Origin: JBHEBG01 sp046557915 | Lineage (GTDB): Bacteria > Bacteroidota > Bacteroidia > Flavobacteriales > Flavobacteriaceae | Assembly: GCF_046557915.1 (NCBI RefSeq) | Contig: NZ_JBHEBG010000002.1 | Coordinates: forward strand, 248,001-312,000 | Direction of reading: 5' to 3' | Length of the DNA: 64,000 bases | Shown here: piece by piece, positions 17,260 to 26,944 of the stretch | Numbering within the stretch: the stretch's first letter is position 1 | Layout of the letters: every line of letters begins with the position of its first letter | Translations under genes and position numbers: made by a program | The notes under the pieces: generated by a model | What the model was told of the DNA's origin: nothing | The model's input: the letters and a program-made list of their open reading frames with translations, nothing else | The model's database searches: none

Positions 17260-17637
17260 CTATTTTCTATCCAGGCTAAATTTACCTGGCCCTAACAAGG
17301 CTATTGCCACAAAAAAGGTTAAGAAAAGCAGGGCTTTTTCCTTAACATTAAAAGGATCAGCTCCATGCACGGTTAATACGGCTACGGCCATAACTATAGC
17401 GGGTGGAATGGCCGCCCACCTGGTCTTATATCCTATGATCAGTAAAATAGGACAAATAAATTCACCTATTACGGCAAGAAAAAGAGTTGGTGCCGCCCCA
17501 AAACCCAATGGATCTGCAAATTCAAAATCACCGCTAAGAAGTTTTTGAAACTTTGGGATACCATGGGTAAGTAACATAGCCGAAGATGCAATTCGCAATA
17601 AGGCAAGGCCAAGGTCGTTTTTTAGACTATTTTTCAT
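17260..17637 (-). CDS. DoxX family membrane protein
   Basis: A 125-residue integral membrane protein with four predicted hydrophobic segments (about residues 7-25, 48-67, 71-90 and 100-117). The N-terminal phrase LALLRIASSAMLLTHGIPK is typical of DoxX/DoxD-like proteins. Members occur in the cytoplasmic membrane and have been linked to quinone-dependent redox or thiosulfate oxidation, but most are uncharacterised. Its stop lies two bases from that of the convergent holA gene. The 209 bases upstream separate it from the E1 fusion gene and should contain its promoter; I see no exact -7 box there. Confidence 0.85.
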   Translation of the reverse strand: MKNSLKNDLGLALLRIASSAMLLTHGIPKFQKLLSGDFEFADPLGFGAAPTLFLAVIGEFICPILLIIGYKTRWAAIPPAIVMAVAVLTVHGADPFNVKEKALLFLTFFVAIALLGPGKFSLDRK

Positions 17638-17846
17638 TTATAAAGATTTGAACGCGGGTAAAAATATATATTTTTTCTCTAAAGCTGGTTAATTTTTTAG
17701 AGAATAATCAGTTTTTCGACCTCGTTTTTCAAGATACTTTAGTAACCAGCAGCGCACCTTTTTTGGCAATAGTGGCACTATACTAGTGGAAACCTAAAAA
17801 GACCAACAATGGTATGGGGTTGTGGAATGGCTGTTAGGTCCTTGCC

Positions 17847-20258
17847 CTATCTTAAGGCCGGATAATCCATTGGGTTGGCCTCGTGCATTATTTCGTAGAC
17901 CTTTTCAAAAATATCTTCTGCATTGGGCTTGGAAAAATAGTCCCCGTCTGTGGCGTAGGCCGGTCTATGTGCCTTTGCCGTTAGCGTTTGTGGAGCGCTA
18001 TCCAGATACTTGTATGCCCCTTGCTTTTCAACAATTTCCTGAATTAGGTAAGCGGAACACCCGCCGGGTGTATCCTCGTCTATTACCAACAATCGATTGG
18101 TTTTCTTAACGCTTTTTAATACATCTTGATTAATATCAAAAGGAAGCAGACTTTGCGCATCTATTACTTCCGCATCTATTCCTACTTCTTTGAGCTCTTT
18201 TGCCACTTGGGTAACTATCCGTAGTGTAGAGCCATAAGAGAGCAAAGTAATATCCGTACCTTCTTTTATGGTCTCTACCACACCTATGGGGGTGCAAAGT
18301 TCTCCCAAGTTGGAGGGTAGGGGTTCTTTTAACCGATACCCGTTGAGGCTTTCTATGACCAACGCAGGTTCATCACTTTTTAGCAAGGTATTATAAAAAC
18401 CGGCAGCCCGGGTCATATCCCTAGGTACCAAGATATAAATTCCCCTAAGTAAATGGATTAACCCACTCATAGGGGAGCCGGAGTGCCATATGCCTTCTAG
18501 GCGATGCCCACGGGTTCTAATGATTAAAGGTGCCTTTTGTTTGCCTACCGTTCTATATAACAATGTTGCCAAATCATCGCTAAGGGTCTGAATGGCATAT
18601 AACAAATAATCCAGATATTGAATTTCCGCAATAGGGCGTAAACCGCGCAACGCCAATCCTATGCCTTGCCCTACAATGGTAGCTTCGCGTATTCCGGTGT
18701 CCGCGACCCGTAGTTTCCCGTATTTCTTCTGAAGGCCTTCAAGTCCTTGGTTTACATCACCTATAGCACCACTATCTTCCCCAAAGACCAGGGCTTCGGG
18801 ATAGTTGCCAAACAGTTTATCAAAATTATCCCTAAGAATTATTCTTCCATCTACATTTTCCGTGTTGTGGTCATAAACAGGAGCTATTGCCTGTACATTA
18901 GTGGCTTTGGTAACCAGTTCACTGTAGAGGTGCGAACTATACAGCGGTTGTGTCTTATCCAAGAAAGTGGATATCCAGTGGGACAAAGCTACTTTTTCTG
19001 CTGTGTTTTCGCCTAAAAGATAGCGGAGCGCTTTTCTGGAAAGCGATGCCAGATCTCTTTTAATAGGCTCCTCTATAGCTATTAGATCGTTCTTTATTTT
19101 ATTGATGAAGACTTTATTTGGACTGGTATTGGCCACGTTTTCCAATAATCCTATCAATGTTTTTTTTGTTTCTTTATGAGGGGCCAGAAATTCTGCCCAA
19201 GCCTCTTTTTTAGCGGTTCTTACCTCGCGCTTAATTGTAAGCTCCAATGTTTTTAATTCTTCTTCGGTAGCAATGCCTTTTTCCAAAATCCATTCCCGGA
19301 ACCGTTTGTTGCAGTCGTTTTCTTTTTCCCACTCCAAACGTTCTTCGCTCTTATACCTTTCGTGCGACCCAGAAGTAGAATGCCCTTGGGGCTGCGTAAG
19401 TTCTATTACGTGGATAAGTACGGGTACGTGCTCTTCGCGGGCAATATCGGAGGCATTTTCAAAAGTGTGTATAAGGGCGGTATAATCCCATCCTTTAACT
19501 TTTAGAATTTCGTAGCCGGCCTTTTCTTCACTTCGCTGAAAACCTTTTAAAATTTCCGAGATGTTTTCTTTGGTGGTATGATGTTCTGCCGGTACGGATA
19601 TGCCGTAGTCATCATCCCAAATACTAATTACCATGGGCACTTGTAAAACTCCGGCGGCATTAATGGTCTCAAAAAAGAGACCTTCACTGGTACTTGCGTT
19701 GCCTATGGTTCCCCAAGCTACCTCATTACCTTTGTTTGAAAAGTTAGCGCTATCCAAGCCTTCTACATGCCTATAAATCTTTGATGCTTGGGCCAGACCT
19801 AACAGTCTGGGCATCTGGGCCGCTGTAGGCGAAATATCAGCGCTGCTGTTCTTTTGTTTGGTTAAGTTTCTCCAACTACCATCTTCGTTAAGACTATGGG
19901 TCACGAAATGACCACCCATTTGCCTACCAGCACTCATGGGTTCTTTTTCCATATCGGTAGTAGCGTAAAGACCGTGAAAAAAGTCTTTTGGTTTGAAGAG
20001 ATCCAAAGCCATCATAAATGTTTGGTCCCTATAGTATCCGCTGCGGAAATCCCCGTTTTGGAAGGAGCGGGCCATGGCCAATTGGGGAAGTTCTTTACCA
20101 TCCCCAAAAATTCCAAATTTTGCCTTACCTGTAAGCACTTCCCTTCTCCCCAACAAACTACATTCCCTACTGGTGACGGCCGTTCTGTAGTCTTTCAGAA
20201 TTTGAGTCCTGAAATCTTCAAAGGAAATGTCATCGCTTGTTTGGAGTTTAACCTTCAT
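17847..20258 (-). CDS. 2-oxoacid dehydrogenase E1 component, fused alpha and beta subunits
   Basis: An 803-residue thiamine-diphosphate enzyme in which the E1 alpha part (about residues 1-390) and E1 beta part (about 430-803) are joined in one chain. The alpha half has the cofactor region GTIGNASTSEG and the DDDYGISVP segment. The beta half has FGEDSGAIGDVNQG, the ADTGIREATIVGQG stretch and a transketolase C-terminal domain with VIDAQSLLPFD. Such fusions are the usual Bacteroidota branched-chain 2-oxoacid dehydrogenase E1, which feeds branched-chain acyl-CoA into iso-fatty acid synthesis; pyruvate as substrate is not excluded. E2 and E3 genes are not in the window. A strong promoter match lies at 20280-20310. 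Confidence 0.92.
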   Translation of the reverse strand: MKVKLQTSDDISFEDFRTQILKDYRTAVTSRECSLLGRREVLTGKAKFGIFGDGKELPQLAMARSFQNGDFRSGYYRDQTFMMALDLFKPKDFFHGLYATTDMEKEPMSAGRQMGGHFVTHSLNEDGSWRNLTKQKNSSADISPTAAQMPRLLGLAQASKIYRHVEGLDSANFSNKGNEVAWGTIGNASTSEGLFFETINAAGVLQVPMVISIWDDDYGISVPAEHHTTKENISEILKGFQRSEEKAGYEILKVKGWDYTALIHTFENASDIAREEHVPVLIHVIELTQPQGHSTSGSHERYKSEERLEWEKENDCNKRFREWILEKGIATEEELKTLELTIKREVRTAKKEAWAEFLAPHKETKKTLIGLLENVANTSPNKVFINKIKNDLIAIEEPIKRDLASLSRKALRYLLGENTAEKVALSHWISTFLDKTQPLYSSHLYSELVTKATNVQAIAPVYDHNTENVDGRIILRDNFDKLFGNYPEALVFGEDSGAIGDVNQGLEGLQKKYGKLRVADTGIREATIVGQGIGLALRGLRPIAEIQYLDYLLYAIQTLSDDLATLLYRTVGKQKAPLIIRTRGHRLEGIWHSGSPMSGLIHLLRGIYILVPRDMTRAAGFYNTLLKSDEPALVIESLNGYRLKEPLPSNLGELCTPIGVVETIKEGTDITLLSYGSTLRIVTQVAKELKEVGIDAEVIDAQSLLPFDINQDVLKSVKKTNRLLVIDEDTPGGCSAYLIQEIVEKQGAYKYLDSAPQTLTAKAHRPAYATDGDYFSKPNAEDIFEKVYEIMHEANPMDYPALR

Positions 20259-20279
20259 TTAAAAGTGGTGGATTTTGCA

Positions 20280-20310
20280 CAAAAATATCAAAATAGAATG
20301 ATTTTTGCAA
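20280..20310 (-). promoter_or_regulatory. Promoter for the E1 fusion gene
   Basis: On the minus strand a TTG (20310-20308) is followed after exactly 20 bases by TATTTTTG (20287-20280). This matches the Bacteroidota primary-sigma pattern of -33 TTG and -7 TAnnTTTG. The start codon lies 21 bases beyond the box. Confidence 0.78.
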
Positions 20311-20420
20311 TCAATCGGAGGTATAAAATCCTAACAATTCATTAAAAATAATCCATTTTAATAGAGGATTGTTAAAGATAACACAAATTAAGGTCTAAAT
20401 ATTACGAATATTTCAATATA

Positions 20421-23273
20421 CTAAAACCATTTTCTGGTAAACAGCCGAATCAAGGTTTTGGGGCTTAGGGTTACCACAAACCGGATTTTCTCTTCGTAAT
20501 TGTTTTGCGAGATTTCCCAACCATTATTGGAATGTACAGGGAAGTAGAGCTCAAAATAATCGGTTACCAAATTTAATCGCACCCCAGAATCATAAACAAA
20601 ACGCTGCCGCTGCCCTTTGTTTTTCATAAAACCTACATCGCCATAAAGTTCTATCCAGCGCCAGACATTGAAACTGGCATTTGTGGTAAACATCCAGTCG
20701 TCGGCGAAAGGGTTTTGCAACTGTGATTTAAACCCACCTTCGGCAATAATGATTTGCTGACTGTAAATTCCCGAATCTTCCGATCTGCCCAAATAATTAT
20801 AATCAAACAAATAATCCGTAGGACGGTCCAAGGCAAAACTAAAAAAATCGGAGTCGGACTTGTTCCTTAAAAATTTGCCGGCAAAAAATCGTAGATTAAA
20901 CTGTCTATTGTTATCAAAAAGTTTCCGATACTCCCAATTAAAGGCCAGTTTGGTGAAATTGTTAGAATGTTGGGCATCCACAAACCAAGAGGAAAAGTTT
21001 ATGATATTGTTGTTAATATTGGTATACCGGGCGTTAAAGACGCTGTAATCGGGATCTGTTTCCAAGTCATCCAAACTTTCATCGATGGTCCTAAAAACAT
21101 TTACATGCCTAAAGGAAAGGAACTCGCGTTTGTTGGAGATTCTATTTTCGGGTCGCCATCCAAAACTAATGGATGGAGTAATTGTACTGTAGCGCGAATT
21201 GGTCTGAAAGTGAAAGGTAGAAGCACGAAGCGCGTAATTAGAAACAAACAGTCCAGTTTTGTTATGATATTTTTGATAGCTAAACTTACCAAAACCTACC
21301 AAAGATTTTTCATTGAAGGAGTAGGTTGGGGAGAAATCGAATATGAAAGGGCGCTGCAATAAAGACTTGTTGGTAAACCGGAGACCTGGGGTTACACCAT
21401 CGTACACATTGAAATTAACTACCGGGACATAAAACACCTGATTGTAATAGGGGTCTTCCGCATCCTTAAAAAACTGGAATTTCAATTTTTTGTTACTGGA
21501 GAAAAAACCGTTTAGGGTTTTCCAGTTGTCCCTCTGGTTAAACTCTGGTATTTTTTGATCGTAATTCAATACCAACCTGTCTGCTCCGTCCCTTGATATG
21601 GTAAACGATTTCTCGTCCGCCACATCGGAGAACCAATATTTTGATACTACGGAATCCTTTTTTAAGCCAAATAACGATATGGGCACGTTGGTTCCCTGTT
21701 TGTTTTTTATGGTAAAGGTTATAGAATCTTCGTACTTTATTATTTTTCGAATTTTAAAATCGATCTGATCACTTGTTGAAACGTATTCATCAAAGAACCA
21801 TTCCACGTCCTTGTCCGTAGACGCTTCCAAAATGGTCTGAAGATTACTAGGCTTCACAGGTTTTAATTTAAAATCATTGTAAAACGTCTTAATGCTATTG
21901 TCCACATTTTCCTTACCTATATAATCTGCCAAATAAGCAAGCCCTAGACCGGCTTTGTAACTGTTTGCTATCTTTTGATTGAATTTAATGAGAGAATCAT
22001 TACGGGTAGTTAGCGACTGATCTGCATTTCGCCTGGCTGAAATCATATAAAGCAAGGGATATTGCTCATTAAAATCCATTTTTGCCAAATGAAATCCGCG
22101 CACTCCCCAAAGATTGGACAGTTTTCCAAGTAGCTTTTGTTTTGGATAGTAAGTATCTACATAACTGATCATTAGGTAGTTGAGCAAAGCATCCTTTACC
22201 CATTGTTCTTTTCTTGGGTTTAAGTACATGGTTTCCTTTAGAAAGCTATTTAGGGCTGTCTTAAGAAATTTCATTTCGAACTGAAATTGTTCTTCATAGG
22301 GTCTTATAAAGGATGGGAGCTGGTTTATACCGTAAAGCGGGCTTTTATTGTAATCAATAGTGCTCACCAGAAGGTCGCCATGCGGATATTCCCCTAAGTT
22401 GTTATGGATAAACTTGGACACTCTTTCGATAGATATTCCTTTTGATATCTCATCGTACCTGGCACTTTCAATATCCGTAATCACGGACAGGTATTTTGTA
22501 ACGTGCTTTGTAAACTTTTCTATTGGGGTCAATATTACCTCACAACTTTTTTGCTGCTTGGCTCTTAATCTTATTTGTTGTCCTCCCGGAAATTGGGTAT
22601 TGTTCTGCTTTTTAAAATTGGAGCTTAAAAGGAGCTTTGGTGGGTATATCAAATATATATCCGTATCGGTAGGGTCTGTATAAAGATCCTCTAAATTGGT
22701 ATTGGAATACAAAAGCCATTCCTTATCGTATACGACCGGGGTTAGATACCAATCTTTGAGATAAAAAGTATTTCCCCTTCCATAGCCATAGGGGGTAAAC
22801 TTGTTTGGAGGCAGTTTTACGTCATAGGTAATAAACATCTGGGTAGAGGCACCTGGGGCCAACGGTTGTTTCAGGTTAAATTTTATGATATCTTTCCCAG
22901 CAGTACGTTCCCAGTAAAGACCCTGATAATTGGCATCTACAACACTAATGATGGTTGTGGAACCTCGTTCCTTATCTTTTGCCAGGTGCAGACTTTTATT
23001 AAATTCTTCGCCAAACCGCTTGGCCAATGCCGTGTTCTTATCAGAATAGGCATGTGCCCAATCATTAAAATAGAGTACATTAAGGGTATCTGGGGAGGTA
23101 TTTACATAGGTGAATTTTTGCCGAACATTTATCACCCTAGTTTCTTCCTTTAAAGTAGCCCTAATCTCATTGGTATGTTGGGCATAGGTTTTTTGTTGGC
23201 CAAAAAGAACCAGCATAAAACCAATAAGGGCCACAATACGTTTTGCGCTGTTATGTTTTTGGGGCATTTTCAA
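20421..23273 (-). CDS. M1-like gluzincin-fold protein without zinc motif, probable C-terminal outer-membrane barrel
   Basis: A 950-residue exported protein with a signal peptide ending near TYAQ. Residues about 40-530 follow the layout of an M1 aminopeptidase (beta-sheet N-domain, then helical catalytic-like domain). Where HEXXH would stand there is FLKTALNSFL, and the third-ligand region reads WVKDALLNYL, so the zinc site is lost. From about residue 600 to the end, alternating hydrophobic/polar strands rich in Tyr, Phe and Asn suggest an outer-membrane barrel, and the chain ends in LFTRKWF with a terminal aromatic. It may act as a surface binding or transport protein rather than a peptidase. 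The gene ends the operon that starts with the LOG-family gene; the two are one base apart. Confidence 0.78.
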   Translation of the reverse strand: MKMPQKHNSAKRIVALIGFMLVLFGQQKTYAQHTNEIRATLKEETRVINVRQKFTYVNTSPDTLNVLYFNDWAHAYSDKNTALAKRFGEEFNKSLHLAKDKERGSTTIISVVDANYQGLYWERTAGKDIIKFNLKQPLAPGASTQMFITYDVKLPPNKFTPYGYGRGNTFYLKDWYLTPVVYDKEWLLYSNTNLEDLYTDPTDTDIYLIYPPKLLLSSNFKKQNNTQFPGGQQIRLRAKQQKSCEVILTPIEKFTKHVTKYLSVITDIESARYDEISKGISIERVSKFIHNNLGEYPHGDLLVSTIDYNKSPLYGINQLPSFIRPYEEQFQFEMKFLKTALNSFLKETMYLNPRKEQWVKDALLNYLMISYVDTYYPKQKLLGKLSNLWGVRGFHLAKMDFNEQYPLLYMISARRNADQSLTTRNDSLIKFNQKIANSYKAGLGLAYLADYIGKENVDNSIKTFYNDFKLKPVKPSNLQTILEASTDKDVEWFFDEYVSTSDQIDFKIRKIIKYEDSITFTIKNKQGTNVPISLFGLKKDSVVSKYWFSDVADEKSFTISRDGADRLVLNYDQKIPEFNQRDNWKTLNGFFSSNKKLKFQFFKDAEDPYYNQVFYVPVVNFNVYDGVTPGLRFTNKSLLQRPFIFDFSPTYSFNEKSLVGFGKFSYQKYHNKTGLFVSNYALRASTFHFQTNSRYSTITPSISFGWRPENRISNKREFLSFRHVNVFRTIDESLDDLETDPDYSVFNARYTNINNNIINFSSWFVDAQHSNNFTKLAFNWEYRKLFDNNRQFNLRFFAGKFLRNKSDSDFFSFALDRPTDYLFDYNYLGRSEDSGIYSQQIIIAEGGFKSQLQNPFADDWMFTTNASFNVWRWIELYGDVGFMKNKGQRQRFVYDSGVRLNLVTDYFELYFPVHSNNGWEISQNNYEEKIRFVVTLSPKTLIRLFTRKWF

Positions 23274-23274
23274 A

Positions 23275-23961
23275 TTAAAAGTTAGGACTAAGGATATTTC
23301 CTTTGTAAAAGGCGTCGATTATTTCTACAACTTCCGCGCCCGTGTCCACTATTTTTATAAGATCCATATCGGTAGGACTTACATTACCTGCCTTTAGCAT
23401 CGTGCTTTTTATCCAATCAATAAGTCCTTTCCAAAAATCGGACCCTACCAATATAATCGGAAATTTTCCTATTTTATTGGTTTGTATTAGTGTAATTGCT
23501 TCAAAAAGCTCGTCCAATGTTCCAAAACCGCCCGGCATTACAACAAATCCTTGCGAATACTTTACAAACATCACTTTTCTTACAAAGAAGTAATCAAAAT
23601 CGAGACTTTTATCGTTGTCGATATAGGGGTTGTCATGCTGTTCAAACGGTAGTTCTATGTTAAGGCCTACCGAAGTACCTCCGGCCAAGTGTGCCCCTTT
23701 ATTACCTGCTTCCATTATTCCTGGCCCACCTCCTGTGATTATACCATATCCAGCTTCGGAAACGCTTTTTGCTATATCCATGGCTAAAGTATAGTACTTA
23801 TCGTTTTCTTTAGTACGGGCAGAACCAAAGATGGAAACGCAAGGTCCTATGGCGCTCATTTTTTCAAAACCTGTCACAAATTCGCCCATAATCTTAAAAA
23901 TGGCCCACGAATCGTTGGTCTTAATCTCGTTCCAACCTTTGGGGTGTTGTTCTTTTCTCAT
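23275..23961 (-). CDS. LOG family protein (TIGR00730, lysine-decarboxylase-like Rossmann fold)
   Basis: A 228-residue protein with the two family motifs: GGGPGIMEAGNKGA (near residue 77) and PGGFGTLDELFEA. The second carries the glycines and Glu that mark phosphoribohydrolases acting on nucleoside monophosphates (cytokinin-activating LOG enzymes) rather than lysine decarboxylases. In bacteria the usual activity is cleavage of AMP-type nucleotides to base and ribose phosphate. It is cytoplasmic, and its stop lies one base from the start of the M1-like gene, so the two are probably cotranscribed. The functional link between them is not clear. Confidence 0.9.
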   Translation of the reverse strand: MRKEQHPKGWNEIKTNDSWAIFKIMGEFVTGFEKMSAIGPCVSIFGSARTKENDKYYTLAMDIAKSVSEAGYGIITGGGPGIMEAGNKGAHLAGGTSVGLNIELPFEQHDNPYIDNDKSLDFDYFFVRKVMFVKYSQGFVVMPGGFGTLDELFEAITLIQTNKIGKFPIILVGSDFWKGLIDWIKSTMLKAGNVSPTDMDLIKIVDTGAEVVEIIDAFYKGNILSPNF

Positions 23962-24038
23962 TTCTTTACGAATTCAATGTTGAGACCTCCCTGCTATCCA
24001 TTAAATGTAATTATGGGCCAGGGGTTGCGTCTTTTAAA

Positions 24039-26876
24039 TCAATTAAGTTTTAATTCTCTTTCCAAAAATCTGGCGGTATAACTTTTTTTGTCCTTGGCCA
24101 CTTGCTCCGGTGTTCCCTCTGCAACTATCATGCCGCCCGCACGTCCGCCTTCGTATCCTATATCGATAATATGATCTACCATTTTAATTACGTCCATATT
24201 ATGTTCTATAACGAGTACGGTATTTCCTTTGTCCGCCAATTTATTCAAAACTTCCATTAAAACACGGATATCTTCAAAATGTAGTCCTGTTGTTGGCTCG
24301 TCCAAGATATAAAAAGTATTGCCGGTATCGCGTTTCGATAGTTCTGTAGCCAGTTTTATTCGTTGGGCTTCACCACCGGATAGAGTAGTGGATTGCTGCC
24401 CCAAGGAAATATAACCCAGTCCCACATCTTGTATTGTCTTTAGCTTGCGGTGTATTTTTGGGATTTTTTCAAAAAAATCGACAGCCTCGTTAATGGTCAT
24501 TTCCAAAACATCCGAAATAGATTGCCCTTTATATCTAATTTCCAAGGTTTCCCTATTGAAACGCTTTCCATTGCATGTTTCGCATTCTACATAAACGTCT
24601 GGCAAAAAATTCATTTCAATAACCTTCAATCCGCCTCCTTGGCAGGTTTCGCACCTTCCACCGGTAACATTGAAACTAAACCTACCGGGTTTATAACCGC
24701 GTATGGCAGCTTCGGGTGTTTTGGCAAACAAAGAACGAATCTCCCCAAATACGCCAGTATATGTTGCGGGGTTAGACCTTGGGGTTCTCCCTATGGGAGA
24801 TTGATTGATGTCAATTACCTTGTCTATATGTTCTAGGCCTTTGATGCTTTTATAGGGCATGGGTTTTTTAACACCGTTAAAATAATATGCATTAAGAATA
24901 GGGTAAAGGGTCTCGTTTATAAGGGTAGATTTGCCACTTCCCGATACCCCTGTTACGCCTATCATTTTACCCAAAGGAAATTTAACACTTACATTTTTTA
25001 AATTGTTTCCCGTGCAGTTGGTGAGGGCAATGCTTTTTCCTGTCCCTTTTCTTCTGGTTTTGGGTACGGATATTTCTTTGACCCCTGTAATATAATCGGC
25101 TGTAAGCGTGTGGTGCTTTTTAAGATCCACGGGCTTTCCCTGAGAAATAATCTCTCCTCCATGCCTGCCAGCTTTTGGCCCTATATCTATGACATGATCG
25201 GCATGTTCTATCATATCTCTATCGTGTTCAACTACGATAACCGAGTTGCCTATATCCCTAAGGGATTTTAGGGAATGGATTAAGCGCTCATTGTCTCTTT
25301 GGTGCAGTCCAATACTAGGTTCGTCCAATATATAAAGTACGCCCACAAGTTGGGAACCTATTTGGGTTGCCAAACGAATGCGCTGCGCTTCGCCGCCAGA
25401 TAAGGATTTGGAACTTCTGTTCAGGGACAAATAGTCTAACCCCACGTCCAATAGAAAACGGATTCGGGTCTTTATTTCTTTGATGATTTCCTCCGCTATT
25501 ATTTGCTGACTCCCATCTAGTTTATTATCGAGACCATTGAAAAAGTCTGCCAATTCCGCAATGTCCATGCTAGAAAGTTCAGCGATATTCTTTTCGTCGA
25601 ATTTAAAATAAAGCGATTCTTTTCTTAATCGGGAACCTCCACAGCTAGGGCAGGTAATTTTATCCATATATTCCTTGGCCCATCTTTTTATGGATGTGGA
25701 GTCCGACTGTTCGAACTGACTTTTTATAAAATTGGAAATACCTTCATAATCAATTTTATAGGCCCTGCGTACCCCCAAAGTTTTGGAGTCAACCTCAAAC
25801 TGTTCTACGCCCCCGTGTAGTATAATGTTCAAAGCATCTGAAGGGATGTTGGCAATAGGGTCGGTAAGCTCAAAATTATACCGTTGGGCAATAGTTTCTA
25901 TCTGTTTAAAGGCCCAAGACTTTTTGTATTCGCCCAAGGGTGCAATTCCACCGGCCTTAATGGATAGTTTTTGATTAGGCAATATCTTCTTTTCATTAAC
26001 CTCATGTACATGCCCTAAACCATTACAGTTTTTACACATTCCTTTTGGGGAGTTAAAGGAAAAGGTATTGGGTTCGGGTTTAGGATAGGATATTCCGGTG
26101 GTAGGGCACATTAAGTCCCTACTAAAATAACGGGGTTCTTCCTGTCCTTCTTCCAGTACCATTAAAACGTTATCACCTCCATACATTGCCGTGTTTATAG
26201 ATTCTGCCAAACGCTTGTCTAAATCTTCGGTATCGTTTATAAGCAGACGATCAATAACGGTTTCTATGTCGTGGGTCTTATATCGATCTACCTTCATGCC
26301 CTTGGTAATGTCCTTTATTTCTCCATCGACACGTACTTTTACAAAACCTTGTTTGGCAATTTGCTCGAAAAGCTCCCTGTAATGCCCCTTTCTAGATTTA
26401 ATGATCGGAGCCAGAATATTTACTTTTTTACCGGAATATGCGGATTTAATCAAATCTTTAATCTGCTCGTCACTATAGCTTACCATTTTTTTTCCGGTAT
26501 TGTAACTATAGGCGTCTGCGGCCCTAGCGAATAACAGTCGTAAAAAGTCGTAAATTTCGGTTATGGTGCCTACCGTGGAGCGAGGTGATTTTGATGTGGT
26601 TTTTTGTTCTATTGCAATAACGGGTGAAAGGCCATCGATTTTATCTACATCCGGACGTTCCAATCCCCCTAAAAATTGCCTGGCGTAAGCAGAAAAGGTC
26701 TCAATATATCGTCGTTGTCCTTCCGCATAAATAGTGTCGAATGCGAGCGAGGATTTACCACTGCCCGAAAGCCCGGTAATAACTACCAGTTTTTCCCTTG
26801 GAATGGTGACATCAATGTTTTTAAGGTTATGGACCCTAGCACCTTTTACTTCAATGTTTTCCTCGTAGTTTATCAT
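24039..26876 (-). CDS. uvrA: Excinuclease ABC subunit A
   Basis: A 945-residue DNA damage recognition ATPase of nucleotide excision repair. Two ABC modules are complete: Walker A GLSGSGKSSLAF near residue 35 and GVSGSGKSTLINE in the second half, each with a signature (SLSGGEAQRI, TLSGGEAQRI) and Walker B (LYILDEPSIGLH, FYILDEPTTGLH). Two zinc fingers are visible as CPSCGGSRL and CETCQGGG...CETCNG. UvrA works as a dimer, loading UvrB at lesions. The start fits the family. An exact -7 box TACCTTTG lies 17 bases upstream. It neighbours the LexA-like module but has no copy of that module's operator in its own short upstream region. Confidence 0.97.
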   Translation of the reverse strand: MINYEENIEVKGARVHNLKNIDVTIPREKLVVITGLSGSGKSSLAFDTIYAEGQRRYIETFSAYARQFLGGLERPDVDKIDGLSPVIAIEQKTTSKSPRSTVGTITEIYDFLRLLFARAADAYSYNTGKKMVSYSDEQIKDLIKSAYSGKKVNILAPIIKSRKGHYRELFEQIAKQGFVKVRVDGEIKDITKGMKVDRYKTHDIETVIDRLLINDTEDLDKRLAESINTAMYGGDNVLMVLEEGQEEPRYFSRDLMCPTTGISYPKPEPNTFSFNSPKGMCKNCNGLGHVHEVNEKKILPNQKLSIKAGGIAPLGEYKKSWAFKQIETIAQRYNFELTDPIANIPSDALNIILHGGVEQFEVDSKTLGVRRAYKIDYEGISNFIKSQFEQSDSTSIKRWAKEYMDKITCPSCGGSRLRKESLYFKFDEKNIAELSSMDIAELADFFNGLDNKLDGSQQIIAEEIIKEIKTRIRFLLDVGLDYLSLNRSSKSLSGGEAQRIRLATQIGSQLVGVLYILDEPSIGLHQRDNERLIHSLKSLRDIGNSVIVVEHDRDMIEHADHVIDIGPKAGRHGGEIISQGKPVDLKKHHTLTADYITGVKEISVPKTRRKGTGKSIALTNCTGNNLKNVSVKFPLGKMIGVTGVSGSGKSTLINETLYPILNAYYFNGVKKPMPYKSIKGLEHIDKVIDINQSPIGRTPRSNPATYTGVFGEIRSLFAKTPEAAIRGYKPGRFSFNVTGGRCETCQGGGLKVIEMNFLPDVYVECETCNGKRFNRETLEIRYKGQSISDVLEMTINEAVDFFEKIPKIHRKLKTIQDVGLGYISLGQQSTTLSGGEAQRIKLATELSKRDTGNTFYILDEPTTGLHFEDIRVLMEVLNKLADKGNTVLVIEHNMDVIKMVDHIIDIGYEGGRAGGMIVAEGTPEQVAKDKKSYTARFLERELKLN

Positions 26877-26893
26877 TTTTCACGGCAAAACCG

Positions 26894-26901
26894 CAAAGGT
26901 A
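26894..26901 (-). promoter_or_regulatory. Putative -7 promoter box for uvrA
   Basis: The minus strand reads TACCTTTG, an exact TAnnTTTG match, ending 17 bases ahead of the uvrA start codon. No TTG stands at the preferred 18-21 base spacing. Confidence 0.55.
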
Positions 26902-26944
26902 CGATTTTGAGGTCTAAAAACGAAGTAGCCTTAGTCCCGATTTA

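Noticed and set aside
17753..17790. Dyad CACTA-TAC-TAGTG as a regulatory site in the gap before DoxX
   Set aside because: A single short dyad with no second copy and no relation to a promoter box; chance is likely.
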